Assembly (NCBI GenBank): GCA_963734965.1
Contig: CAVTJK010000004.1
Span: 2,170,001 to 2,234,000, forward strand
Source of the DNA: UBA4742 sp963734965
GTDB lineage: Bacteria > Actinomycetota > Acidimicrobiia > Acidimicrobiales > Acidimicrobilacustridaceae
Direction: 5' to 3'
DNA: 64,000 nucleotides
Of this stretch, positions 26,434 to 35,628 are shown in pieces. The notes under the pieces are model-generated. The model was not told the origin of the DNA. It did no database searches and saw only the letters and a program-made list of their open reading frames with translations. Within the stretch, counting starts at the first letter, position 1. Every line of letters starts with the position of its first letter. Made by a program: the position numbers and the translations under genes.

Positions 26434-26448
26434 GGGACCTTCGGCCCT
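26434..26448 (+). promoter_or_regulatory. DosR-like box 4
   Basis: GGGACCTTCGGCCCT lies in the 177-bp divergent gap, 67 nt before ATG 26515 and 97 nt from the minus-strand start at 26337. It is identical to box 3. Confidence 0.8.
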
Positions 26449-26514
26449 ACCCGCCGGGAGCGCGCCGCACGACGATGGCACTGGTGACAGAGCGCTCGGG
26501 TCAGGGAGGACGCC

Positions 26515-27162
26515 ATGGCTACTCGAAGGTTCGGGTGGAGAGCCGGTGGGCCGATTCTCGTCGGTTGCGCGGCGATCGCGACCTATCCCTTGCTCTGGCG
26601 GGACTGGTGCGTCACGTGGGGCGCCGACGACGACGAGGTGGCGCGGGTGATGCCGGGCGACGACCTGTTGGTCGACCCCGCCATCGTGACGACCCGCGCC
26701 ATCTCGGTCAGCGCCCCGCCCAGTGCCATCTGGCCATGGCTGGTGCAGATGGGGCCGTCGCGAGGCGGCGCCTACACCTATGACTGGATCGAGAACCTGC
26801 TCGGGCTCGACATGCACAGCGCCGATGAGATCCTGCCGCAGTTCCAGGACCTCGCCGTTGGCGACGTACAGGCGCTCGGCACGAAGGGTCCGAGGATGCG
26901 AGTCGAGGTCCTCGAGCCGGAGCGCGCTCTGGTGTTTCGTTCCGAGGACGGCAACTGGGTGTGGGCCTTCGGCCTCTACCCGGTTGGCGAGAGGACACGA
27001 CTGGTCAGTCGCAACCGAATCGCCGCGGTCGACCGGTCGCTTCGGACGCGGTTGATGAACGTCCTGCTCGAGCCGGGCAGCCTGGTCATGGAGCGCAAGA
27101 TGTTGCTCGGGATCAAGCGACGGGCCGAGCCGCGGGTCGAGGATCTGGCACTGGCGATCTAG
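26515..27162 (+). CDS. SRPBCC family (START-like) protein, membrane-anchored
   Basis: GGAGG lies 5 nt before ATG 26515; 215 aa. Residues ~12-27 are a probable membrane anchor (GPILVGCAAIATYPLL). From about residue 60 the sequence follows the SRPBCC fold: AISVSAPPSAIWPWLVQMG, GAYTYDWIENLLGLDMHSADEI, VGDVQALGTKGPRMRVEVLEPERALVFRSEDGNW in pieces, and a C-terminal helix VMERKMLLGIKRRAE. These folds bind hydrophobic ligands; none can be named. The upstream DosR-like box suggests control by the response regulator encoded next door. Confidence 0.78.
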   Translation: MATRRFGWRAGGPILVGCAAIATYPLLWRDWCVTWGADDDEVARVMPGDDLLVDPAIVTTRAISVSAPPSAIWPWLVQMGPSRGGAYTYDWIENLLGLDMHSADEILPQFQDLAVGDVQALGTKGPRMRVEVLEPERALVFRSEDGNWVWAFGLYPVGERTRLVSRNRIAAVDRSLRTRLMNVLLEPGSLVMERKMLLGIKRRAEPRVEDLALAI

Positions 27163-27190
27163 GTCGGCTCGCAGTCACGCTGAGGCCGGG

Positions 27191-27841
27191 TCAGCTCGGG
27201 CGGCGGCGTTGGCGCTCCTCGAGGCGGGCGGCGTACACCGCTGCCTCGGTGCGGCGCTGCATGCCCATCTTGGCCAGCAGGTTCGAGACGTAGTTCTTGA
27301 CCGTCTTCTCGGCCAGGTACATGCGCTCGGCGATCTCGCGGTTGGTCAGACCTTCGGCCAGGAGCTCGAGGAGCTTGCGCTCCTGCGGGGTCAATGCCGC
27401 CAGTCGCTCGTCGTCGGGATCGTTGGCGCGGATGCGGTCCATCAGCCGCGCGACGGCAGCGTCGTCGAGCAGCGAGCCGCCGCCGGCGACGGTCTCGACA
27501 GCCTCGACGAGGTCGGTTCCGCGAAGATCCTTCAACAGGTAGCCCCGGGCGCCGGCCATGACGGCGTTGACGAGGGCTTCGTCGTCGCTGAAGCTCGTGA
27601 GCATGAGGCAGGCCAGGTCGGGCATCCGCTCGCGCAGGTCCCGGCAGACCTCGACCCCGTTCCCATCAGGCAGGCGGACATCCAGAACGGCGACATCGGG
27701 TTTGACCGCGGGTACGCGCGCCAGGGCCTCGGCCGCCGTGGATGCCTCACCGACGACATCGAGGCCGGCGTCGGCCAGGAGGTCTCGCAGTCCCCGCCGC
27801 ACCACCTCGTGGTCATCGAGCAGGAACACCCTGATCGTCAC
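27191..27841 (-). CDS. devR: DevR/DosR-like NarL-family response regulator
   Basis: GTG at 27841 starts exactly at the receiver domain; 216 aa, almost the length of mycobacterial DevR (217). Receiver: Asp9, Asp10 and phospho-acceptor Asp54 (AVLDVRLPDGNG), Thr in LMLTSF, Lys in LLKDLRG. Output: LuxR-type helix-turn-helix LTPQERKLLELLAEGLTNREIAERM, then AEKTVKNYVSNLLAKMGMQRRTEAAV. Many blocks agree with DevR as I remember it (VFLxDDHEVVRRGL, LDVRLPDGNG, LAEKTVKNYVS). It closes a minus-strand series kinase - PNPOx-like - regulator. It is the obvious candidate to bind the five palindromic boxes. Confidence 0.9.
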   Translation of the reverse strand: MTIRVFLLDDHEVVRRGLRDLLADAGLDVVGEASTAAEALARVPAVKPDVAVLDVRLPDGNGVEVCRDLRERMPDLACLMLTSFSDDEALVNAVMAGARGYLLKDLRGTDLVEAVETVAGGGSLLDDAAVARLMDRIRANDPDDERLAALTPQERKLLELLAEGLTNREIAERMYLAEKTVKNYVSNLLAKMGMQRRTEAAVYAARLEERQRRRPS

Positions 27842-27875
27842 CCCCGAATGATGCCCCAGCAAACCCGTCGAGCCG

Positions 27876-28319
27876 CTAGCGATGCTGACGACCGCCTCCG
27901 AGATACGGGCGGTATCCACCGATGCGCCGCCCGCTCACCCGATCGCAGGAGATGCGGACGAAGTAGTCGGGATGGGCATTGGCCCAAGGGGTGAGCGGTT
28001 CGGCCAACGCCTGGTAGATCTCGTCGAGAGCGGTGACCACCTCGGCCCGGCCTTGCACCATCACGCTCCAGCCGGTGTGGTCGACCGGGTCGAAGTCGTC
28101 GATCTCGAAGGCCACGACCGCGTTGTCCCACGCCGCCGAGAGCTTGTCGCCAGTGCCTGTCCGCAGCAGGATGGCGCCGGCGGCCAGGACGAAGTTCACG
28201 GGCAGGACGACGGGGAGCGCGTCGACCGACAGGCTCACCCTCCCGATGGCGGATGATGCGAGATGGGAGAAGCACTCCTGCTCGTCGAGTATTTCGATGC
28301 CGTGCCTGTCGAAAGCCAT
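27876..28319 (-). CDS. Pyridoxamine 5'-phosphate oxidase-fold flavoprotein-like protein
   Basis: ATG at 28319; 147 aa. A split-barrel FMN-binding fold is suggested by LASSAIGRVSLSVDALPVVLPVNFVL, LLRTGTGDKLSAAWDNAVVAFEIDDFD, GWSVMVQGRAEVV and YFVRISCDRVSGRRI in order. Small proteins of this class occur in mycobacterial DosR regulons, with flavin or F420 roles. Box 5 lies 35 nt upstream, and the response regulator starts 35 nt downstream. Confidence 0.83.
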   Translation of the reverse strand: MAFDRHGIEILDEQECFSHLASSAIGRVSLSVDALPVVLPVNFVLAAGAILLRTGTGDKLSAAWDNAVVAFEIDDFDPVDHTGWSVMVQGRAEVVTALDEIYQALAEPLTPWANAHPDYFVRISCDRVSGRRIGGYRPYLGGGRQHR

Positions 28320-28351
28320 GGTCGGATCATCGGCGGCGGCTCCATCGCCCG

Positions 28352-29824
28352 CTAGGGCCGATGGTCCCGAAACGGGGGCCGCGCGTGCGGCGCGACTTTC
28401 CGCTCAGGCAACGGGACGGTCCAGGTGAACATCGCCCCGCCCGATGCTCGAGTGGTGATCGAGAACTTGCCCCCGAGTTGGGCCGCTCGCTCGGCCATGT
28501 TGACCAGACCCCGGCCGCCGAGCACCTCGTCGGGGACGCCGATCCCGTCGTCGGCCACCGTCAACGTCAGCTCAGTGCCAACGGTGACCGCGACCCGTAC
28601 GCTGCGGGCCCGAGCGTGACGAGCGACGTTCGACAGGCTCTCGCGCAGCACGGGAATCAGCTGCTCGAAGGTCGCGTCGTCGATGGTCTCGATCGGTCCG
28701 TCGAACCGCATCCGGGGTTCGAATCCCAGCGCTTCGGAGGCCTCGGTGAGCATCGCGACCAGCTGCCCGCGTCGCCCGCCGGCTCTCGTCCCGCTCGGCT
28801 GCAACGAGAAGATGGCCGAACGCAGCTCCTTGATCGTCTGATCGATGCCGTCGACGGTCGCCTCGAGTCGAGCTCGGGTCGACTCGTCGACGGTCGCCAT
28901 GACCGCCTGCAGGCTCATCCCCTCCCCGAACAGACGTTGGATCACGGTGTCGTGCAGATCGCGTGCGATGCGCTCCCGGTCCTCGCTGATCGCCAGGTCT
29001 CGTTCGGTGTCGCGCAGCGCCTCCTGGCTGGCTCGCAGTTCGGCCTCCGACGCCAGACGTTCGGTCATGTCCCGCGCCAGGCTGATGATCCACCGGGTGC
29101 CGTCGCTTCCGGTCGGGGCGCACTTGTACGTCTTCTCGACCGGTACCTCGACGCCATCCTTGCGGAGCAGCTTGGCGTGGCGGATGACGGGATGGAGCGG
29201 ATCGCGGGACAGCGCGTCGACGATGGCTTCGTAGTCCTTCTCGGTGCTGTACGGATTCAGGTGCATCGGTGTCATGTGGAGCAGCTCGTCCCGGTCGTAG
29301 CCGACCAGCCGAACCGCGCCTTCGTTCACGAACGAGTATCGAAGCGTTGCCGCGTCGAAGATGAACATCCCGTCGTCGCTGGCATCGAGGGTCTCGAGCA
29401 CCCGGTGGAAGTGCTCGTCGGCGCGGACCCGCTCGGTGGTGTCGCGCACCGCTGCCACTACGAACGTCTCATCGCCGAGGTGCACTGGGCTCAGGCTGAT
29501 CTCGACCGGGAACTCCGAACCGTCCCGCCGGCGAGCCTGCAGCTCGAGCCCGACGCCCATCTCTCGCACTGCCGGCTCAGCTCGGTATCGGGTGCGATGG
29601 GCCCGGTGGGCCGCTCGGAGGTGCTCGGGAAGGAGCTCGTCGACGCCGCGGTCCACCAGATCGTCGGGGTCGGAGGCGAACAGCTCGGCGGCGTGGTCGT
29701 TGACGAAGGCGATCTCGCCGGTGGCCGAGACGATCAGGATGGCGTCGGGCGTGGCGTCGAGCAGGGACCAGGCGAAGTCATCCCCGAACTGGCCGAGCAT
29801 TTGGGAGCGTCTACCCATGGTCAC
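28352..29824 (-). CDS. PAS-PAS sensor histidine kinase (HisKA_3 type)
   Basis: GTG at 29824 (ATG 29818 possible); 490 aa, no membrane segments, so cytosolic. Residues ~20-130 and ~140-260 are PAS domains (TPDAILIVSATGEIAFVNDHAAELF; TLRYSFVNEGAVRLVGYDRDEL). RERIARDLHDTVIQRLF holds the phospho-accepting His near residue 290, typical of kinases that partner NarL-type regulators. The ATPase domain has LRESLSNVARHARA (N box) and VADDGIGVPDEVLGGRGLVNM (G boxes). Mycobacterial DevS/DosT sense gas through heme GAF domains; here PAS domains take that place, so the signal may differ. Partner: the DevR-like protein two genes on. Confidence 0.9.
   Translation of the reverse strand: MTMGRRSQMLGQFGDDFAWSLLDATPDAILIVSATGEIAFVNDHAAELFASDPDDLVDRGVDELLPEHLRAAHRAHRTRYRAEPAVREMGVGLELQARRRDGSEFPVEISLSPVHLGDETFVVAAVRDTTERVRADEHFHRVLETLDASDDGMFIFDAATLRYSFVNEGAVRLVGYDRDELLHMTPMHLNPYSTEKDYEAIVDALSRDPLHPVIRHAKLLRKDGVEVPVEKTYKCAPTGSDGTRWIISLARDMTERLASEAELRASQEALRDTERDLAISEDRERIARDLHDTVIQRLFGEGMSLQAVMATVDESTRARLEATVDGIDQTIKELRSAIFSLQPSGTRAGGRRGQLVAMLTEASEALGFEPRMRFDGPIETIDDATFEQLIPVLRESLSNVARHARARSVRVAVTVGTELTLTVADDGIGVPDEVLGGRGLVNMAERAAQLGGKFSITTRASGGAMFTWTVPLPERKVAPHARPPFRDHRP
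28354..28368 (-). promoter_or_regulatory. DosR-like box 5, inside the kinase 3' end
   Basis: Minus strand GGGACCATCGGCCCT. It coincides with the last codons (RDHRP-stop) of the histidine kinase gene and lies 35 nt before the start of the PNPOx-like gene, the same offset as boxes 2 and 3. It would give the PNPOx-regulator pair its own promoter and make the regulator autoregulated. Confidence 0.75.
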
Positions 29825-30060
29825 CCGGTCCGTCTGCGCGACCCACGCCGGCCGTTGTCTGCCGACCGACGTCCACGGTCGTCCGCTCGATCAGAACACG
29901 TGTCAACGGGGCGTTCACAGGTCACCGCGATCCGATCGGATCCGGGCAGGCGAGCAACCAGTGCACCTGACGTCCGACCTGCCGCGAAGGGTAGTGCTTC
30001 CCATCCGGTGTGAAGGTCCCGAAGTCCCAGGCCGTCCGGCATGGACAAGACTGAGCGCTC

Positions 30061-31477
30061 GTGCGCCGTCGCCTGCTCGCCTCGTACCTCGCGCTCACGC
30101 TCGTCGTGCTGATCCTGCTCGAGGTGCCGTTGGCCGTCGCCTACGGGGATCGAGTCCGTCAACAGGTGACGACCGGGCTGCAGCGCGATGCGTTCATGAT
30201 CGCCAACTACTCGGAGGAGACGCTCGAGGGCGACGCCCACGCGCCGATCCAGCGCTACGTCGACGACTACGCGCGCCGCACCGACTCCGACGCCGTCGTC
30301 GTCGATGTGAAAGGCCGTCTGGTGGCCGCGTCCACCAAGCTCGTGGGCGACCCGGCGTCGATCTCGAGGCGGCCTGACGTGCAGGCGGCGCTGCGCGGCC
30401 AGACCGCGAGCGGAGTCGAGAACCGGGCCGGACGGCGGCGATGCCGGTGATGTTCTCCGCCGTGCCGGTGTCGAGCTCCGGTCGGGTCACGGGGGCAGTC
30501 AGTGTGACCTACGACGCCGACAAGGTCGACCAGCGCATCCATCGCTACTGGCTCGTGCTCGTGGGCACCGGCCTCGTCTGCCTGGGCGCCGCCGCCCTGG
30601 TGGGCATCTTGCTGTCGCGGTGGGTGACCCAGCCCTTGGTCCCCTTGCGTCAGGCCGCGGTGCGCTTGGGCCACGGCGACCTGGCCGCCAGGGTCGGGCC
30701 TGGTGCCGGTCCGCCCGAGGTGCGGGATCTGGCCGTGGCCTTCGACGAGATGGCCGGGCGACTCGAGGACCTGGTCGGAGCCCAGGAGGCCTTCGTGGCC
30801 GACGCCTCCCACCAGCTGCGGACTCCTCTGACCGCGCTGCGACTGCGCCTCGAGAACCTCGAGAGCGAGATCGGCGCGGGCGATGCCGTCGAGGACGTGG
30901 CCGGTGCGCGCCAGGAGGCCCAGCGACTGTCTCGGCTGGTCGACGGTCTCATCACGCTGGCCCGAGCCGACCGCGCGGGCGATGGCACCGAACGCGAGGC
31001 CATCGACCTCGACGCGGCGGTGACGCGAGCGCCTCGACATGTGGCGCCCGATCGCCGAGGAATGGCAGCTCGAGCTGGCGTCCGAACCGTCGTCGCTGCA
31101 GGTGACGGCGTCGCCGGATCGGCTGGCTCAGGTGCTCGACAATCTCTTGGCCAACGCCGCCGACGCCTCGCCACCGGGGAGCTGGCTCTCGGTCTCGGCT
31201 CGCCCGTCGCCCGACCATCGGTGGATCGAGGTCCATGTGGTCGACCAGGGCCCGGGCCTCGATCCCGAAGCGCGGCGCCACGCCTTCGATCGCTTCTGGC
31301 GCGCTCGACACCGCCACGAACGGCGACGACCCCCGGCCATCCAACCTCGGGGGCAGCGGACTCGGCCTCGCCATCGTGCATCGCCTGGTCACCGCCGATG
31401 GCGGCCGGGTCGAGCTGCGGGAGGCCGACGGTGGCGGGGTCGACGCGGTGGTCAGCTACCCCGCCCGGTCGTCCTGA
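30061..31477 (+). CDS. HAMP-containing sensor histidine kinase, frame-disrupted
   Basis: GTG 30061 opens an N-terminal membrane helix (LALTLVVLILLEVPLAVAY) and an extracellular loop. Around 30428 the frame changes; the second frame carries another helix (WLVLVGTGLVCLGAAALVGI), a HAMP linker and the HisKA motif ADASHQLRTPLTALRLRLENL. Near 31030 it changes again (PIAEEWQLELASEP, LDNLLANAADASPPG, VDQGPGLDPEARRHAFDRF) and near 31310 once more to GGSGLGLAIVHRLV, ending at 31477. All kinase boxes are present in order, so three indels interrupt an otherwise intact gene. No response regulator adjoins it. Confidence 0.8.
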
Positions 31478-31598
31478 CGCGATGGCCGCGTTCAGGGACG
31501 TTGCCCGCAGGCCGAGTCGGGACGTGCCGATGGTTCTTTGCCGAGACTTGGCCTTCCTCGCGGATCGTCGGAGTGGTGATCGCATCGACAATGCGTAC

Positions 31599-32926
31599 AT
31601 GGATCCTCGTCGAGCTCGAACCCGGGGTCTGCGACGCGTCAGCCGGCTCACCGCTTGGCTCGCCGGTGGCGCGGTGGTCACGACGGGCGCCATCGCCGGC
31701 GTGCTCGCCCACCCCCACTCGACGGCGGCGGTGTCGCCTTCCGGCACCACCCCACCGGCCGGCGTCACGACGACAACGATCGGTTCGGGGTCCGACCTCA
31801 ACCCCGGAGGCGGCGCCACATCGAACGTCCCCGCCGACGGGGGAATCAGCGCGGCGCCGCTGAGCCCGCCCTCCGCAGGTCCCGGCGCCCACCTCTCGCC
31901 ACAGCCGAGTCTCTTCCGGCGCGTCGTGACCGGATACCGGGCCCGCTTCCGTGCGCTCGGAAGCAACGCTGTCGTCCTGACCACGCGCCGCGACGCGATG
32001 GTGCCGGCGGTCGACGCCGCCATGGCCGTGATCGACGCTGTCGACGCCTCGTGCTCGCGCTTTCGACCGGATTCTGAGCTGGTCGCGCTGAACGCCGCTG
32101 CGGGCCAGCGCGTGGCGGTGTCGCCCACGCTGATCGAGGCGCTGCGGGTCGCGTTGCGGGCCGCTGCGCTGACCGGCGGTCGGGTCGATCCGACGCTTGG
32201 TCGCACGATGCAGGCCCTGGGCTATGACCGCGACTTCGACTTGGTCGTGCCCGACGGCCCGACGCTGCACGTCCACATCCCGGGCCCGGCCCCATGGCGA
32301 GACATCGAGCTCGACGACCGGTCGGGCCAGGTCCGGATCCCGGCCGGCGTCGAGCTCGATCTCGGCGCCACGGCCAAGGCCCTGGCCGTCGACCGCGCCG
32401 TGCGATCGGCGGTCGCCGCCACTGGCGCCGGTGTCGTGGTCAGCATCGGCGGCGACGTGGCCGTCGCCGGTCCGCCGCCACCCGGTGGCTGGCCCGTGCT
32501 GGTCACCGACGATCACGCCGACGAGGTCGACCCGCGCGGTCAGACCGTCGCCGTGGCCGGCGGTGGCGTGGCGACTTCGGGGACCACCGTTCGGCGGTGG
32601 CGTCGCGGCGACGTCGACCTGCACCATCTCGTCGACTCTCGCACGGGGCGACCGGCTCGAGAGCGCGTGGCGCACGGTGTCGGTGGCGGCGGGCACCTGC
32701 GTCGACGCCAACGTCGCCAGCACCGCGGCGATGTCCTGGGAGCCGAGGCGCCGGGCTGGTTGACCGAGCCGGGCGCTTCCCAGCCCGCCTCGTCAGGGCC
32801 GATGGCCGGGTCCAACTGGTGGCCGGCTGGCCCGCCGTTCCCGATCCCGTCACCGAGACGTTCGACGTCCGGCCGGTGGCCCCGGTCGTGCCCGACTTCC
32901 TCGTGGGCGAGGCTCGAGGCCAATGA
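31599..32926 (+). CDS. ApbE-like FAD:protein FMN transferase, frame-disrupted
   Basis: ATG 31599 starts a protein with a basic N-terminus, one membrane segment (LAGGAVVTTGAIAGVLA) and a Thr/Gly/Pro-rich linker, so the catalytic domain should lie outside the membrane. The ApbE domain starts at about FRALGSNAVVLTT, with DLGATAKALAVDRA, a Gly-rich GGDVAVAG and TSGTTVRRW...HHLVDSRTGRPA. The frame shifts near 32660 (SVAAGTCVDANVASTAAMSW) and 32745, ending VPDFLVGEARGQ. ApbE enzymes attach FMN covalently to Thr/Ser of electron-transfer proteins. The N-terminal linker portion could originally be a separate small gene. Confidence 0.78.
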
Positions 32927-34042
32927 TCCTCGGCGTCGTGTCGAGCTCGAGCACGCAGGCGCTCTGGTACCTGACGCGCGCGACCGGTCTCGTCTCGCTG
33001 GTGCTGCTGACGCTGGTCATGGTGCTCGGCATCAGCCCAGGTCCAACGCTGGACGTCGGCTCGATGGCCCCGGTTCGTCACCGCCGCGCTTGCACCGCAA
33101 ACGTCTCGTTGCTCGCGGTCATGTTCCTCGCCGGTCCACATCTCGACCGTCGGTCCTCGACTCCTACGCGCCGATCAGCCTGGTCTCCGCGGTCGTGCCC
33201 TTCACGTCGTCCTACCGCCCGCTGTGGCTCGGCCTCGGGGCGCTCGCCCTCGACCTCATCGTCGCCTTGGTGGTCACCAGCCTGCTCCGGCCACCGCATC
33301 GACCACGGGCTCTGGCGCACGATCCACTGGGCCGCCTACGCCTGCTGGCCGCTCGCGCTTCGTCCACGGGCTCGGCACCGGCAGCGACGGCCGCGTCGGT
33401 TGGGTGCAGGTCCTCGACGTCGTCTGCCTGCTCGCCGTGCTCGCCGCGCGTGGCCTGGCGACTGGCGGCCAACTGGCAGGTCGACTCCCGCCCGCCGCGC
33501 CGGCGGGCGCCCTGGGCAGCTCGCTGGCCGTCGTGGTCGTGATCGGCTGGGCCGCGGTCGGCCCGACCCAGGCCCGACTGGGCCCGCCGGGCCGGCACGC
33601 CCCGTCGCTGCTCGGTCTCGGTCCACGACGGCCGGCAGCCCGCCGAGCCCGGTCCGGCGTCGCCGAGTCGACCACGACGACCCGGGGCTTCGCGCTGGCG
33701 GGTCAGGCCCAGCTCGATGGCACCGTCGAGCCAGACGGGCGACGCCAGCCAGACCTCGGTGGTCATCGTCGCCGACCTGACTGGTGGCCTGACGCGGGAA
33801 GTTGCAGATCGATCTCGAAGGCCGAGCCCTCGACGACGGGGGTCTGGCCCTGCGCCGATGGCACGGTGACCTTCGGGCCCGCCGGCCAGCCGGGGTTGTA
33901 CAGCGGCCCGGTCACCCGACTCGACGGGGCCGACGTCACCGCGACCGTCCGGACGACCGGCGGCCGGTCCGCGACGGCTCAGGTCCACCTCGAGATCGAC
34001 CCGACCACCCGACAGGTCAGCGGGGTCGTCGATGTCCGCTGA
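32923..34042 (+). CDS. Ferric-reductase-like transmembrane protein, frame-disrupted
   Basis: ATG overlaps the stop of the ApbE gene (ATGA). Hydrophobic segments occur in three alternating frames: TGLVSLVLLTLVMVLGI, LWLGLGALALDLIVALVVTSLL, WRTIHWAAYACWPLAL and GSSLAVVVVIGWAAV, with His-bearing loops that fit a di-heme ferric-reductase/NOX-like membrane domain. After about 33660 an extracytoplasmic beta-type domain follows in one frame (FALAGQAQLDGTV, VTFGPAGQPGLYSGPVTRLDGADVTATV). At least four indels are needed. The series suggests it passes electrons across the membrane. Confidence 0.68.
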
Positions 34043-34054
34043 GGGGCGCCGTCC

Positions 34055-35331
34055 GTGACCGATCGAGCCGTTGCGCCAGTGCCAGCGGTGGTCGCGGTCG
34101 ATCCGGCGCGCCTGCTCCCGGCGCCGCCGGCGACCAGTACGACGAGCACCTCCAGCGCCACGGCCCGCTACCCATGGTGGGACCGGACCTGATCGAGGTG
34201 ATCGACGCCGCCGGCCTGCGCGGCCGTGGCGGTGCCGGCTTCCCGACGGCGACCAAGCTGCGTGCCGTCGAGGGCCGGACGCTCCGACCCCGTCGTCGTG
34301 GCCAACGGCACCGAGGGCGAGCCGGCCAGCGCCAAGGACAAGGTGCTGCTCCGGGCCGCTCCCCATCTCGTGCTCGACGGCATCGAGGTGGTGGCCGGGC
34401 TGCTGGGCGCCACCGAGGCCCATCTGTGCGTCGACCGCAACTGGCCCGACGTCCTGGCCGCGGTCGACGGCAGCGCGGCCAGAGCGGCCGGGCTGGCCGC
34501 GGCGGACCCGCCTGCGGTCGTGGGCGCCCCCGATCGCTACGTGGCCGGTGAGGAGACGGCCCTCGTGCACTGGCTCAACGGCGGTGAGGCCAAGCCCACC
34601 TTCGTCCCGCCCAGAGTCCCTTCGAGCGCGGCGTGCGAGGCTCGGCCCACGTTCATCAGCAACGTCGAGACCTACGCCAACCTCGCCCTGATCGCCCGGT
34701 TCGGCCCGGCATGGTACCGGGCGCTGGGCACGATCGACGCGCCCGGAACGACCCTGTTGACCGTTACCGGCGGCGTCGCCCGGCCCGGCGTGTGCGAGGC
34801 GCCGGGGGGCAGCCGGCTCGACGCGGTGATCGCCGCGGCGGGCGGTGCGCCGGCACGGTGTGCCGGCCGTGCTGGTCGGTGGCTACTTCGGAACGTGGAT
34901 CCCCGGGGCGGCCGTGGGTCAGGTCACCCTCGACCCGGTCTCGCTCGCTCGTTTCGGCGCCAGCCTCGGGTGCGGCGTGGTGGCGGTGCTGCCCGACTCG
35001 CACTGCCCCCTCCAGGAGGTCGTGCGCGTGACCCGCTGGATGGCCGGTGAGAACGCCGGTCAGTGCGGGCCGTGCGTGCACGGACTGCCGGCGCTGGCCG
35101 ATGCCCTCGAGCGGGCGACGGCCGGTCATCCGATCCCGCCTCAGCAGGTCATGGGCCTCGTCGAGCTCGTCCGCGGCCGGGGCGCGTGTCGACATCCCGA
35201 CGGGGTGGCCCGCTTCGTCGACAGCTCGATAGCGCGTGTTCGCCGAGCACATGGCCCAGCATCAGAAGCACGGACCGTGCGCGAGCCAACCGGCACTGCT
35301 GCCAGTGCCGGCGACGGGAGGGTGGCGATGA
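34055..35331 (+). CDS. NuoF-like NADH:quinone oxidoreductase flavoprotein, frame-disrupted
   Basis: GTG 34055 (VTDRAVAPVPA). Through four frame changes (about 34130, 34275, 34860, 35235) the NuoF signatures appear in order: GLRGRGGAGFPTATKLRAV (FMN/NADH site), VVANGTEGEPASAKDK, RYVAGEETALVHWLNGG, VGGYFGTWIP and GENAGQCGPCVHGLPAL, then GACRHPDG. Compared with the usual ESCGxCxPC, the first Cys of the iron-sulfur motif is Ala, leaving C-x2-C plus one distal Cys. The last frame ends AEHMAQHQKHGPCASQPA...GWR at TGA 35329-35331. It probably oxidises NADH for the ferredoxin and ferric-reductase-like partners. Confidence 0.78.
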
Positions 35332-35540
35332 AGCGCAAGCTGGTCGTGAACCCGATCACCTGTGTTGGTCACGGGATCTGCGCTGAGCTGCTGCCCGAGC
35401 GCATCCGCCTCGATCCTTGGGGCTATCCCATGATCGACCCCGAGCCGATCCCGGCCCAGCTCATCTCCCACGCCCGGCGAGCCGTTGCCGCCTGCCCGGT
35501 CCTCGCCCTCCAGTTCCAGGACGACGAGCCCCGCCTCTGA
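35328..35540 (+). CDS. Small single-cluster ferredoxin
   Basis: ATG overlaps the NuoF-like stop (ATGA); 70 aa. NPITCVGHGICAELLPERI gives C-x5-C, and AVAACPVLALQFQ supplies the final Cys-Pro; a usual middle Cys is missing, as in 3Fe-4S ferredoxins of P450-associated type. It ends DDEPRL. Its place after the NuoF-like gene marks it as the likely electron acceptor. Confidence 0.85.
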   Translation: MKRKLVVNPITCVGHGICAELLPERIRLDPWGYPMIDPEPIPAQLISHARRAVAACPVLALQFQDDEPRL

Positions 35541-35628
35541 CCACCCGGTCGAAGTCGCGTCGGGTGGTGCCGATGCGTTGGTACCCGATGCGTGGCACGG
35601 GACCGGCCCGAGGATCATCTCGGGCATG

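Noticed and set aside
28714..28727. T-loop-like GGTTCGAATCC, possible tRNA
   Set aside because: No acceptor or anticodon stems around it; it encodes GFEPR in the histidine kinase.
30061..35331. Region of real pseudogenes (genome decay)
   Set aside because: Motifs stay intact and in order across all genes, and slips affect neighbours of unrelated function; sequencing indels explain it better.
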